Below, one piece after another: positions 10,796 through 22,185 of a DNA stretch of 64,000 nucleotides. The position numbers and the translations under genes were made by a program. This DNA comes from Riptortus pedestris. Taxonomy: Eukaryota > Arthropoda > Insecta > Hemiptera > Alydidae. The stretch is taken from assembly GCA_019009955.1 (NCBI GenBank), contig CM032228.1, positions 258,027,001-258,091,000 on the forward strand, in the 5' to 3' direction. Each line of letters begins with the position of its first letter. The first letter of the stretch is position 1. Under the pieces are notes generated by a model. The model did not search any database, was not told the DNA's origin, and saw only the letters and a list, made by a program, of their open reading frames with translations.

Positions 10796-11154
10796 CCAAC
10801 ATGCGTTTCAAGCTGTATAGCTCCTTACCAACGGTTTCCTTTCTATCTCAATTTTATGTCCACAATCTACTTGCTAAACCAGCATTGTCAATTTTAGCCA
10901 TGAAAATTTAAACTCATCATTCGTTACTATACATCTATGTCGGTTGTATAACATTAGGTTAGCAATGACTGGGTGTCTGCGCCTTACCCGTTGAGAGTGG
11001 TCAATTGCTGTCAAAATGAATGTCAACCTGATTCCAGTTGTTGCCAGGAGCAACCAGCTGCAGTCAGATAGCCTCACGTCCTAGCTGGGGGGAGAGTTGA
11101 TGTCCAACAGCTGTCATCATTATCTTAGAACAGACATAGCCCGATTAATAAAAG
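10796..11154. other. Spacer without recognised feature
   Basis: About 360 bp between two A elements. A short frame MNVNLIPVVARSNQ (11017 onward) ends quickly and has no splice or start context. Nothing else is seen. Confidence 0.4.
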
Positions 11155-11632
11155 CCCGTCACGCAGGGGCTGCGTAAACTAAGCAGATTTACCACGTGAA
11201 GTTTAGCAATCGATAAATCTACATACTGCTAACACAATAGCACCGTCAACATCAATTGAATAAATACAAACGATAATAAGAAACCTCCAGGCGGAATGCA
11301 CCTCAAACGTAAAGAAACAGGTGTGCCAACTTCTCACAGGGGAAAAAAACAATAACGGAAATATATCAGAATATTACATATTAATTTTATTGAAAATTTA
11401 CTGTATCTTATAGTGTAATTTATAATGGATCAGAATAATTTTTATCTCAATCAATCAAATTTTAGTAGTCCAAGAACTTAGGAAGGGGGGGGGGGCTCAC
11501 GAAAACACATTGTGTGTGTGTGTATGCATTAATACATGTATACAGGACTCATTTCAAGATCTGTTCACCTATGCATAAATTGTTCAGAAATACAATCTCA
11601 ATGGCAGATTTAGCCCGAGGGAAATTTGCTAA
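11155..11632 (+). mobile_element. Family A element, divergent full-length
   Basis: The 5' end (CCGTCACGCAGGGGCTGCG) is followed by the variant interior with CTTCTCACAGG and the G-run near 11486. The 3' end is a decayed form of the palindrome (CAGATTTAGCCCGAGGGAAA) with TGCTAA at 11627-11632. The internal (TA)n is missing. It lies directly upstream of the host-gene exons. Confidence 0.65.
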
Positions 11633-11795
11633 AAGTATCTAATACATGAGTCTGCTTAAGCTAACAGGCTTTCCAATATCTATAATTTCATACAGATAAT
11701 GTTACACCATATTGTAATTTCTGAAAGTGGCTTATATACAAAAAAAAAAAAAAACATTTGTTCATTATAAGAGCATGAAATAATGATTATTTTAG

Positions 11796-12806
11796 GAGAG
11801 AGGAAACTGAATGAAGATGTTGTTCCAAGTTCAACTGCAGAGAAATCTTCAAGACTTCCTAATACATTTGTCAACAGCCATCCCATTTCACCCGATTTAG
11901 TACAAGAAGGCCCAGCAGGCTTTCAGGTCAGTTCAATTTATTTTTTAAAACCTATAATGCATATTCTTTATATTATAATTTTATTTTTACTTGAAAACAA
12001 TTATCAATTATTAATTGAATGGATTTGTTGTTTCTGTGGATTAAGTTTCTGACATTAATGAAATCCTAATCACATAAATGATACTAAAAACATTGTCAAC
12101 TTTAATTATTTTTTACTTATTAATTGAGATAGAATCACAAATAATGGTCCGTAGAAAAAGCTGACCTGTATGGTGGAAATAGGAAATGCGACATTTGTAG
12201 CAGTAGACATGGCATAACTGAACGGTATAGTACAGTTGTATCTATAACTGAACGGTATAGTACAGTTGTATCTATAACTGAACGGTATAGTACAGTTGTA
12301 TCTATAACTGAACGGTATAGTACAGTTGTATCTATAACTGCTCAATTCTTCTTCGACCTGCAGGCCTCATCCACACTCTAATGGACAAGGAAAGCAGAGA
12401 GGCTCCGGTAGATTCCCATTGCCTTCTCCAACACTAGCTGATTATTGTTGCTATTTTTAAGCCATTTAACGCATGTATGGCAAGAATTCCACTTGGCATC
12501 AGAATAACTAGAGAGTCATTACTCATTAGACCCTAACCACCATAAACTATAGAGTAGTTTGGGCTTGTTCGACAACAAGCTGCAGAAAGGTTAAAAAAAA
12601 AAATGTTTCTCTCAAATAAAAAGTAATCCTTGTTACTGTTGGAGTATTAAAACACAATTTTCAATATTTATGAGGAATTAGTACAGTAAGTTTATTGTAT
12701 AACTAATCAATTGACATAGAATCCTGTTTGATTTCAGATTCCAAATGACATGATAGATTTGAGTATGGCTGGTTTCCCCAAGAGACAAAAACTCATCGTA
12801 ACTTAA
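11796..12806 (+). CDS. Last two exons of an unidentified host gene
   Basis: Exon 1 is 11796-11926 (131 nt), bounded by TTATTTTAG on the left and CAG/GTCAGT on the right. Exon 2 is 12738-12806, after TTTGATTTCAG, and ends in TAA. The reading frame is open through both, and the second intron is phase 0 (first intron phase 1). Joined, the C-terminus reads from ERKLNEDVVPSSTAEKSS through PDLVQEGPAGFQ to IPNDMIDLSMAGFPKRQK and LIVT. The protein end is hydrophilic, Ser/Pro-rich, without membrane segment, and finishes with a basic patch (PKRQK). I do not recognise the family. The 811-bp intron contains a 30-bp tandem repeat and no A or B element. Upstream exons are not visible; they would have to lie left of the A element at 11155. 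Good splice sites plus frame continuity make this the best host gene in the window. Confidence 0.6.
12211..12340. repeat. 30-bp tandem repeat, 4.3 copies (intronic)
   Basis: Unit TATAACTGAACGGTATAGTA plus CAGTTGTATC, four copies with almost no differences, plus a 10-bp partial. The period is a multiple of three, which creates a false minus-strand ORF of repeated SYRYNCTIPF. Confidence 0.95.
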
Positions 12807-13296
12807 TATCCATAAGCAACAGCTCTCAACTTATTTATATTTCTGTTCTGTGATCAATACATAATTTAACATATGTAATTCTATTGAAACAATATAATAA
12901 CTGTTAGTAACTAATATATACATATTTCTTATCCTACACACCCTTTCCTTTATCAACATGGACATGATTTTCGAACATTCCAAAAGCAGACTCTGCACTT
13001 AACTAAATTTATTTTAATACTTTAATGCAATTAGAACGAATTTATTTTGGTCCAATATAAAATATTTTTATTGGGATAAAAATATTCAAATCAAGAATAT
13101 GTTGATGTAATCTGTTGGTAAGGTGTTAAGATCTAAAGTTGTAATGAACTGGTCGACTAGTTGATGAAAGTGATTGGTATCTGCTACAAGTGAAAGGTAT
13201 TGATGGTGATTCTGCTGAGGAGTTGGCTACCTGTGCAGCATACAAACACAACACCACATCCATGTAAAGTAGTGCTTGGCAGTTTAAATGATGTTT
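12807..13296. other. Probable 3' UTR and downstream spacer
   Basis: AT-rich sequence following the stop of the two-exon gene. No canonical AATAAA close to the stop was seen; AATATA-type variants occur near 12888. No other feature. Confidence 0.35.
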
Positions 13297-13809
13297 TTAG
13301 CAGATTCCCCTTAAGATAAATCTGTTATTCAGCATGTACTCAAGACACGATTTTCGAAAAATTACCCCATATGTCTATTTATCCTACCTAGGAGATGACG
13401 AAAATGAGGTCTGTTCAAAATTTTATATATATATGCAAATTTAATGTTCTGTAAGTGTTCATTATGTTGATTATTAACCAAGATATTTGACTTTTGTAGT
13501 TTGTAGCTTTCAGTAAACTAACTGTAACTTTCAGTTATCACACTTTGAAAATAAGAAAATATATCATGAAAAGTCTTATTTCAAGCATAAATGCCACATA
13601 TAGTTTTAAAAAGGCTTTTATTATGTGAGATGCATGCAAATTGTTAGTACCATAACGTCATCAGTTATAATTTTATTATCACCCCCCCCAATTCAATTAA
13701 TTGATTTTTTTTTTTTGTAAATAGAGAATATATGCTGAGATGAGATGAGTAGTATGCCACTTGAACATGTAGGGAATGTGCTTAGTTTACGCAGCCCCTG
13801 CGTCATGGA
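13297..13809 (-). mobile_element. Family A element, divergent
   Basis: Starts with TTAGCAGATTCCCCTTAAGA (decayed 3' palindrome, read inverted) and ends with TTTACGCAGCCCCTGCGTCA before GGACTT, the inverted 5' end. The interior is shorter than in typical copies and has only a short TA tract at 13422-13434. Confidence 0.75.
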
Positions 13810-13942
13810 CTTGTTGATTATAGCATCATTGATATATTCTTCTTTATCAATTACTAGCATATCATCAGCAAATTATGCAATGATGGCATTTTCTAGCTAG
13901 CATCAACTAGCTTAGTATTGTGTTTGCTATTGCACTCTGAAT

Positions 13943-14310
13943 ATGGAAGAAAATATCATCCATTTTCGGCAACTATTTTGGTGTATTGTTTTAAAAAAGG
14001 TAGCCGGGTTACAGAAGCTCATAGAAAAATTTGCAGTGTTTATGGGGATGATGGCTTAACCCAATGCACCTGCCAAAATTGGTTGGCCCAATTTCATTCA
14101 GGAAATGATGACATAAATGATGCTCAATGGTCTGGTCACTCACATGAAATTGAAACGAACAATACCATTGTTGATCAAATCAATCAGTGCAACAGATTGC
14201 TATGGCCATACAAACGGCAATGAGAAATCTTTCAGTCAATGTACAAGTTAATAATCTCTACAACGGAAAGCAGCTGAATATTAAACAAACTGGTCAGCCA
14301 ACCTCATGGG
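13943..14310 (+). pseudogene. mariner transposase N-terminal remnant
   Basis: From ATG at 13943 the frame reads MEENIIHFRQLF, then shifts by one base near a TTTTAAAAAA run into CFKKGSRVTEAHRKICSVYG, with GLTQCTCQNWLAQFHSGNDD. This matches the N-terminal helix-turn-helix (HTH_48) of mariner transposases, where ICEVYG and TCQRWFAKFRSG are the usual blocks; it binds the terminal repeats. The reading frame stops at 14221-14223, and later sequence is decayed. The DD34D catalytic domain and the terminal inverted repeats are missing; an A fragment takes over near 14338. Confidence 0.75.
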
Positions 14311-14337
14311 GCTGAGCAGATAGATACACCGGAAAGA

Positions 14338-14938
14338 CAAAAAGTGGTTTATGATATAACAGCTTATTGTTAATATGACATGAGTAGAAGTGGGGGTTCG
14401 CTGAAGGCTGAAAAATGCAAATATCTCGGTTAATATTGAAGATAGAGAATAAATGTATATAACAATAGATATAGTACATTTAATTTGCTTGGGGGGCACA
14501 GGTTGGCCGTGCGGGTTAGGGCGTTGGTCTTAATCTCGCATGGTAAGAGACCTAGAGTGGTGGGTTCGATTCCCGCCCTGGGCAGTAGGAATTTATTTAG
14601 TGACGGACTCATTAAATAAACTCCTTAGGTCCACCTTGGCTAGAAAAGGATGGTAACCTGTAGATAGCCCGTCTTGATTAGCCATTGTAGCATAAAGCAG
14701 ACGTAAAACAAACCAAACAAAACAATAAGATTGGTTCTATACAATTTTTCTATCCGAAAAATTCTATTTTTCGTATTGAAGATATTTGGACATTTCGAAA
14801 ATCCTCCTCTAAACCCATCTGACTGGTTCAGCCATTAATGTACTTATTCTTTTTACATACAACTTTTCAATATCGAATTTGGTAACGATCAAATAAAAAT
14901 TGCGACCGCTAGAGCGGTAACAGGCAAATATATATCTA
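14338..14938 (+). mobile_element. Family A fragment interrupted by SINE
   Basis: A interior from GATATAACAGCTTATTGTTA to 14488 (ATTTAATTTGC) resumes at 14724 with AATAAGATTGGTTCTATACA and continues to ACCGCTAGAGCGGTAACAGG and a TA stretch, where a B element starts. Uninterrupted copies (for example 28721-29321) read directly across the SINE site. Confidence 0.75.
14489..14723 (+). mobile_element. tRNA-derived SINE, copy 2 (most complete)
   Basis: Insertion of 235 bp in an A element. Head with A-box-like GGTTGGCCGTGCGGGTTAGG and B box GGTTCGATTCC, ending CCCTGGGCA; body with TTTATTTAGTGACGGACTCA and CCGTCTTGATTAGCC; 3' end in AACAAACCAAACAAAAC. The head suggests a Leu/Ser-type tRNA ancestor. 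The target duplication is too short to define. Confidence 0.8.
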
Positions 14939-14940
14939 TA

Positions 14941-17579
14941 CTAGCTCAGATACCCGGCTTCGTCCGGGAATTGATTTGAGGCTGAATGGTGATGGTATTT
15001 TTTTGGCAAGGCTTTACTTTGCACAATATTTTGACATTTACCCGTCCCAGTGTTTAGGGTTAATACCCGTTGTTGGCATTTGTTAATAATAAAATTAATT
15101 TTTTATTTAAGTCTTCACTGTACTCCAAATTATCATATTTCCCGTCTCCTGTGCATTATGCATAGATTTCAGCTATTAAGAACAAAATATTAACATACAT
15201 TTGAATTAATTTTTCCAGCTGAGGTACCTGATAGTTCAAATAGGAATGAATTGTTGAGCATATCAATATTTCTACGAAAATTACTTGCTCCACACATTGT
15301 TCCTGGAGAAACGTATAAAAAAAAAAGTTAATCCAAATAACAAAGTAAACAACTTTTGTTATGTGCATGTTTGTTGAAAAACAAATACACAATGAAATAT
15401 CGCGAATTTTTATTTCAGGTCTCCCTTATAACGCCCACTCCCGTTCTAACCTTAATATTTTAATATAGCTTCTAATCGTGGAAGAATTAATGGGGTACAA
15501 AGAGTTTTGTTAAGTTCGGTTCAATCCTTAGCGCCCAATAAAATAGTTGACTCCTGCTTTAGTTTATAGTGTATATCTCGTTTATACTTTGTTAAAAGGC
15601 AAAAATGAATATCACAAAAGTTACTCTAAATAACAAAATAAACAACTTTTGTTATGTTCATATTTGCCGAAAAACAAATAGAAAACTAAATACAGTTTTT
15701 TTTAATTCAGGCCTCCCCTACAACACTCACTCCTGCCCGTTCCTAGAAATGTTGGTATGGCTTATTATAATGAAAGCGTTAGTGCTAATACACATACCGA
15801 GTATTATTTATTTCGATTGGGTCTTTTGTCCCAAATAAAATTGTTCCGCTATAGGTTTTAGCTCAGATACCCGGCTTCGCTCGGGAATTCATTTGAGGCT
15901 GGATGGTGATGGTATATTTTTGGCAAGGCTTTACTTTGCACAATATTTTGACATTTACTCGTTCCAGTGTTTAGGGTTAATACCCGTTGTTAGCATTTGT
16001 TAATAATAAAATTAATTTTTTATGTAAGACTTCAATGTCCTGCATATTGTCATATTTCCCGTCTCCTGTGCATTATGCATAGATTTGAATTATTAAGGAG
16101 AAAATATTGACATACATTTGAATTAATTTTTTCAGGTGAGGTACCTGGTAGTTCAAATTGGAATGAATTGTTGAGCATATCAATATTTCTACGCAAATTA
16201 CTTTAGTTTTACTGTATATCTCGTTTATAATTCGGTATACGAAAAAAGTATATATAACAAAAGTTACTTTAAACAACAAAATAAACAACTTTTGTTATGT
16301 GCATACTTGCTGAAAAAACAATTGGAAACGAAATATCGCTATTTTTAATTTCAGGCCTCCCTTATAACCCTCACTCCTGCCTGTCCCTAGAAATTTTAGT
16401 TTGGCTTATTATAATGAATACGTTAGTGCTAATACACATACCGAGTTTTATTTAGATCGGTTGGGTCTTTTGTCCCAAATAGAGTTGTTCACTTCCGCTA
16501 TTTGTTTTAGCGTATATCTCGTTTATAATTCGGTATACGAAAAAAGTTTATATAACAAAAGTTACTGTAAATAACAAAATAAACAACACTTGTTATGTTC
16601 ACATTTGCCTGGTAGTTCATATTGAAAAGAAGTGTTGAGCCAATTTCTCTAAATAACAAAATAAACACCTTTTTTTACGTGCATATTTGCCAAAACCCCA
16701 ATAGGAAATCATTATAATTAATTTCAGGCCTCCCTTATAACCCCTACTCCTGCCCGTCCCTAGAAATGTTAGTAAGGCTTATTATAAGGAAGGCGTTAGT
16801 ACTAATTCACATACCGAGTTTGGTTTAATTCGGTTGAGTCTTTAGTGCCAAATAAAATTGTGGACTCCCGCTATAGTTTATAGCATATAACTCATTTATG
16901 CTTCCGTATACGGCAAAAGTGCATATAACAAAAGTTACTCTAAATAACAAAATAAACAACTTTTATTATGTTTATATTTGCGGAAAAACCAATAGGAAAC
17001 GAAATATCGCTATTTTTAATTTCAGACTTCCCTTATAACCCCCACTCCTGCCCGTACACAGAAATGTTGGTATGGCTTATTAAAATGAAGGTCTCACTGT
17101 TAATACACATACCGTGTTTTATTTAGTTCGGTTGAGGTTTTTGTGCCAAATAAAATTGTTCACTTCCGCTATAGTTTTTAGCGTATATCTCGTTTATAAT
17201 TCGGTATACGGCAAAAGTGCATATAACAAAAGTTACTCTAAATAACAAAATAAACAACTTTTGTTATGTGCATAATTGCCGAAAAACCAATAGGAAACGA
17301 AATATCGCTATTTTTAATTTCAGGCCTCTCTTATAACCCCCACTCCTGTTCGTCTCAGGGAAAATTAATATAACCTAAAGACTAAGTTGGGTTAGTAGTA
17401 GTATACATACCAGGTTTCATAAAATTCGGTTCAGCCGTTTATGCGTGAAAAGGTAACAAACAAATAAACAAACAAACAAAACGAAAGAAACAAAATGCAG
17501 TTATGGTGTCTATGACATGTGAAACGAAAAGTTATCGTGAAATTTCGCGAAAAAAATCAATGTACAGACAGAGGTTACA

Positions 17580-17586
<7 letters not shown>
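14941..17586 (-). mobile_element. Family B, two joined copies
   Basis: Begins at CTAG (14941) after the TA stretch of an A element. At about 15859 a second B 3' part (TAGCTCAGATACCCGGCTTC) starts within a unit without TA flank; the join occurs at TTTTAGC, a word found in both partners, which suggests recombination between B copies. The rest continues as a regular B body to the inverted 5' end (GACAGAGGTTACAATTTT) next to (TA)n at 17587-17623. Confidence 0.7.
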
Positions 17587-17625
<39 letters not shown>

Positions 17626-17809
17626 TAAGCTAGTTTCTACCACCGTTAGGAGTTGGCTTCTACTAGCATTCATCAATATTAATTTTAGTAAGAAAATAAA
17701 ATGCTCAAATTGTGTTTAGAATTTATTTTCCGATTCTAAAAAGGTTATTTAAATGTATAAATTCCAATATGTTAATTCTTATTTCATTAGAGTACCCATT
17801 GTTGCTGTG

Positions 17810-18530
17810 AATTGTTTAATAAGATTAATTTTTACGTAAGTCTTCTCTGTCCACCAAATTGTCATATTTCCCGTCTCCTGTGCATTATGCATAGCTTTGA
17901 ATTATTAAGATCAAAATAATAACATAGATTTGAATTAATTTTTCCATGTTAGGTACCTCATAGTTGCAATTGGAATGAGTTGTTGAACATATCAATATTT
18001 CTACGCAAATTATTTGCTCCACACATTGTTCCTGGAGTAATGTATAAAAAAAAAGTTAATCTAAATAACAAAGTAAACATCTTATGTTATGTGCATGTTT
18101 GTCGAAAAACAAATAGACAATGCAATATCACGAATTTTTATTTCAGGCCTCCCTTATAACCCCCACTCCCGTTCTAACCTAAAAATTTTAATATAGCTTA
18201 TAATCACGGAAGAATTTATGCTAATTGACATACCGAGTTTTTTTAAGTTCGGTTTAATCGTTAGTGCCCAATAATTAAAAAATAAAAAATTGTTGGCTAA
18301 TGTTTTTAGCAGATTTCCCTTAATTTAAATTTAATAAATTTCCCTTGCTAGCTAAGGTACCCGGCTTGGCCCGGGAAATCATATGAGGTATTTTTTGGGG
18401 GCTTTACTTTGAACAATATTTTTACATTTTTCCTGCTCAATGCTTATGATTTACACCCGAGTACCAGGCGTGCTGAGGATATGTAAATAATAAATGTATT
18501 TGTTATGTACTTATTTCTACAAAATACACA
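17810..18530 (-). mobile_element. Family B fragments
   Basis: 17810-18275 is a piece of the 3' part and first unit of B. At 18351 another B 3' end variant starts (GCTAGCTAAGGTACCCGGCT), decaying after about 130-180 bp. A stub of an A 3' end (TTTTAGCAGATTTCCCTTAA, 18310-18329) lies between them. Confidence 0.6.
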
Positions 18531-19476
18531 ATATTTTAATATTACCCTTATTATCCAGTGCATCTATTTTTTTTATATAAAACATTATCATAGATAATCA
18601 TATTATTCATGATCATAGAATGAATTCTGCACTCCGAACCATCTATGAATAAGCATTCATTTTCTCAAAAGTGGTCCAAAGCACAACGATTCCAGCTGTT
18701 TTATATACCTAATAACCACTATTAAAAATAATCTTTTGTATGTTTGGAAAGTAAACTGTATATTCTTAATGGTACATAGCATGTTCGGTAAAGTATTACA
18801 TATATTAACAGAGACGAGTTAATAAATTCCAGAAATAACTGGGTGTACCTCTCTAACGATCATTCTTTTAAATTATATATTTATGAGACTTAAAAAAAAC
18901 ATTCATATTTCTGAGAAAACCTCTACATTACTAAAAGTATAATCATCAAATCCCATGTGAACATAAGCCAATGTGAGGTCTGGAGTGCTGGGGCAGAACT
19001 GATTATAACATATTTGTGCATTCCCGCCATAATACGTCTAGTTGTACAACTTTTTCTCTTACACTAAAATAATTTTCCTAACTTCAAATCCTACCATCAT
19101 TAAAATCCAAGAGTTTCATACATACACTCAGAATAATGAAGTAACCTTAATCATCAGAAAAAGCTAATAGCCTAAACAACTCACTGCAATATAAGGTTAG
19201 CACTTCTCCCTCACTCACTGTTGCCAACAAACATCCCACTTTTTTAAGATATCAGTTCTGTTTACATTAAATTATGCTAATAACTGTTATTACATTTTCT
19301 TCACAAAACAAAAGTATTTGTAGAATTAATTTTCCTATTTTGAATAAATAAACTATTAAATACATTTAAGGGGAAATTGACATTTCTAATTAATTAGAAT
19401 TTGGGAAAGAGGTGGGGGGGGGGCATGACTATATACTTTGGTCTTCATTCAACCAGTAAAGTTTAATGAAAGTGTA
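18531..19476. other. Unassigned AT-rich spacer
   Basis: Nearly 950 bp without A or B similarity, long frames or tandem repeats. A G-run lies near 19413. Confidence 0.4.
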
Positions 19477-19480
19477 TTAA

Positions 19481-19736
19481 CCCTAGAACTACCAAGGGGG
19501 GGGGGCTCCTTGAGCCCACAACTTTTTGTTTTTGTTCCCTATCACCCAATTTTAATGGGATATTTTTGATATTTTATGTATTCCTCAGAAAAACATCCTA
19601 GAGTGAGGGCATAACAATAAAATTAAATAAAAAAATTTCTATGTTGAGAAAAAAAATTTTTTTTGACGTATGGGCTCGAGGAGTCCCCCCCCCCTTGGTA
19701 ATCCATGCGACCTGGGAGAGGTCGGTAATACTAGGG
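19481..19736. mobile_element. piggyBac-like MITE
   Basis: Flanked by TTAA on both sides (19477-19480 and 19737-19740). Terminal repeats are CCCTAGAACTACC (19481-19493) and GGTAATACTAGGG (19724-19736), with an inner inverted pair AAGGGGGGGGGGG..CTCC..GAGCCC (from 19494) and GGGCTC..GGAG..CCCCCCCCCCTT (to 19696). The inner repeat directly follows the left end but is 27 nt from the right end. This asymmetry mirrors piggyBac elements, which have short and long spacers on opposite ends; TTAA targets and CCCTAG-type ends are also typical. At 256 bp it has no transposase. Confidence 0.85.
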
Positions 19737-19844
19737 TTAATCCATCGAGGTAATAAGTTGACTAAATGCATACATGGATATGCATTAATGACTATAACAA
19801 AACGCCTGTGCAAATTACTTGTTTTACAAATTGCTATACGATAA

Positions 19845-21126
19845 GGAAGTATAACAAAAGTTACTCTAAATATCAAATTAAACAAGTTTGACACGTGCAC
19901 GTTCGCCAAAAAAAATCAACAGGAAACGAATTATGACGATTTTTTATTTCGTGTCTCCCTAACAACCCCCCCCCCCTCGGCGTTCCTAAAACTGTTAATA
20001 TAACGTAGAGTCAAGAAGGCATTAATATTGTTGCGACAATGAAATACATTAAAAATTAAACAGTCACGTATTTGGGGGAAAGTCACGTACGAAGGAGATG
20101 AAAGGAGCCGACCGAGGAAGGACTACTGGCGCCTGAAGTCTCTAGTGTAGCCGGGATTTTTCCAGACTGAGGGTACAGCCTTTGATGTTGCCGCTCCTCT
20201 ATCTAAGCTTGTACAACTCACCCTAGAGTTTAATTTGTTCTCAGCTGTCTTCAAGTGATCAACAGTGCGTTCAGTGCAACAGTGTGACTTAGTTGCAGTG
20301 CAGTAAAGTAGTTTTTATTTGAAGAACAGTTTTGTGCCGTGACTCTGTAAGTAGCAGTATAGTGCCGTGCTTATGACAATGCAGTGCCGTAAACTTCGCG
20401 AAGATCAGTGCAGTGCCGTGTTTTTGTGAACTTCAGTGACCGTGAGTGAATTATTGGACTGCAATAATAACAAGAGCAGTGACGCTATCAGTGAATACTG
20501 TGAGTAGTAAGTAAGAATAATTAACCAAGTGTGTAGTGCATTGTTAAATAAATTGTGCAGTCATAAAAACTGTGAAACTTGTGTGTGTTTAATTTTGCAA
20601 TCCAAAAGAACTCTAATAAGCAACGTTTATAACTGATTTTTATAATAAACGTAACAATATTATCCAATTAACAAAGGGTCTTTCGTGTCCTATAACATTG
20701 TTGACCCCTTCTATTTTTCGTGTATACCTCATTTATACTTCTTTATACAGCGAAAGTGCATGTAAGAAAAGTTAATTAAAATTACAAAACAAACAACTTT
20801 TGTTATATACATATATACATTATATGCACGTTTGCCGAAAAATGAATGGGTTACGAAATATCAGGATATTAGATTTCAGACCTTCCTTATAACCCCGATT
20901 TCAGGACGTACCTCGAAATTTTAATATAGGTTATAATCAGGGGAGTGTTAATATCAAATCACATACGGAGTTTCGTTTAGTTCCGTTGAGTCTTTTGTGC
21001 CTAATAAAATTATTCACTTAAATTACTTGCTTCATACATTGTTCCCAAAAAAAGTGTATATAACAAAAGTTACTTTAAATAAAAAAATAAACGACTTTTG
21101 TTATGTGCCTATTTGCCCCCCCCCCA
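19845..21126 (-). mobile_element. Family B fragment split by a solo LTR
   Basis: B units up to 20028 (CAAGAAGGCATTAATAT), then LTR, resuming at 20657 and continuing past TTGTTGACCC and the AACAACTTTTGTTATA pair to about 21126. A divergent copy. Confidence 0.6.
20029..20656 (+). mobile_element. Solo LTR, Ty3/gypsy-type
   Basis: 628 bp starting TGTTGCGACA and ending ACGTAACA (TGTT/AACA ends), flanked by the 4-bp duplication ATAT (20025-20028 and 20657-20660). Composition is less AT-rich than the neighbours, with many GTGCCGTG and CAGTGCAG words. An AATAAA lies at 20547-20552 on the plus strand, consistent with a polyadenylation signal of the LTR. No internal gag-pol is present, so it arose by LTR-LTR recombination. 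Assignment to gypsy rests on the 4-bp duplication and general form. Confidence 0.75.
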
Positions 21127-21980
21127 TATTCAAGATGGTGTTGTGTTACCGGTATGTGGATTTCTCTCTTGTAAAACTTCACGTGGAAAATCTGTTTAGT
21201 TTACGCAGCCCTTGCGTGAAGCACTTTTTTTTTTTGTGTTTTAGATAAAACCGATATTAAAGACGATATTGACCAATATTTTTTTAGGGGCAATAGTACA
21301 AGACCACTCCTGACGATAGTTAGAAATTAAAAGGGAAATCTGCTAGAACTCACATATGTTATACCTTGGGATAGTTGGCTCACAACTATAAAAGTACATA
21401 GACATCATCTAAACTGATGAGCGATTCAGTTATAACGGATCGACAAGCCACGAATCTTGTTGTAATTTACATCGATATCTGTATACTGATGTTTACAATT
21501 CCAGCTGTCAGACATGACGAAAATGAGGTCCGTTAAAATTGAATATATTTGTCTGTTCCCGCTCTACAGGTCGCAATTTAAGTTTGATTGTTACTTAAAT
21601 CTTTTCTAGCTGAGATATGTGCTAATACGTTCCGATGACCCCCACACCCCTTTGTTATTGGATAACTAATATTAGAGTAATTTAGATTATTTTTTATTCC
21701 TTATAAATTAAAGTACTACATATAATACATAGTTTTCAATACAATTAATATATTATATTCAGATAGATTTCAATACTTGTTTTCTTTCCGATCAAGGATA
21801 TTTCTATCTATTCAGCTCTCAGAGGTATAGAGACCTTTATGTTTACAATTCTGACGCTTCCTGTTGTAGAGGTTATTAAAATGTAAATTGACTGAATTAT
21901 TTTTCATTTGTATGTAGATTTATCTACTGAAAAACTTCAAACTGCCTTCCCCTGCTTGAAGAACTTTTTATTCTAAGCAT
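21127..21980 (-). mobile_element. Family A fragments
   Basis: 21127-21228 is an A 5' end (TTAGTTTACGCAGCCCTTGC). 21240-21490 shows nothing. 21500-21980 is a decayed A copy from GACGAAAATGAGGTCCGTTA through TTGTCTGTTCCCGCTC to the CTACTGAAAAACTTC region. Confidence 0.55.
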
Positions 21981-22185
21981 ATGGATGAGGTGGTGGAGGG
22001 GGGAGGGTGAGCAACGTATTAATTATACTCCATAATACTGGTTACTCCTTTCATGTAATATGTCCAAATACATTATTGTGGTGGGGCAAATAAATGTATT
22101 AATAATTAAGGATAGAAAGATACATTAGTTGAAAGAGAGTCGGTGTAAGAGTGTGCGCAGAAGGCATTGGCTATTGATCGAAGAG

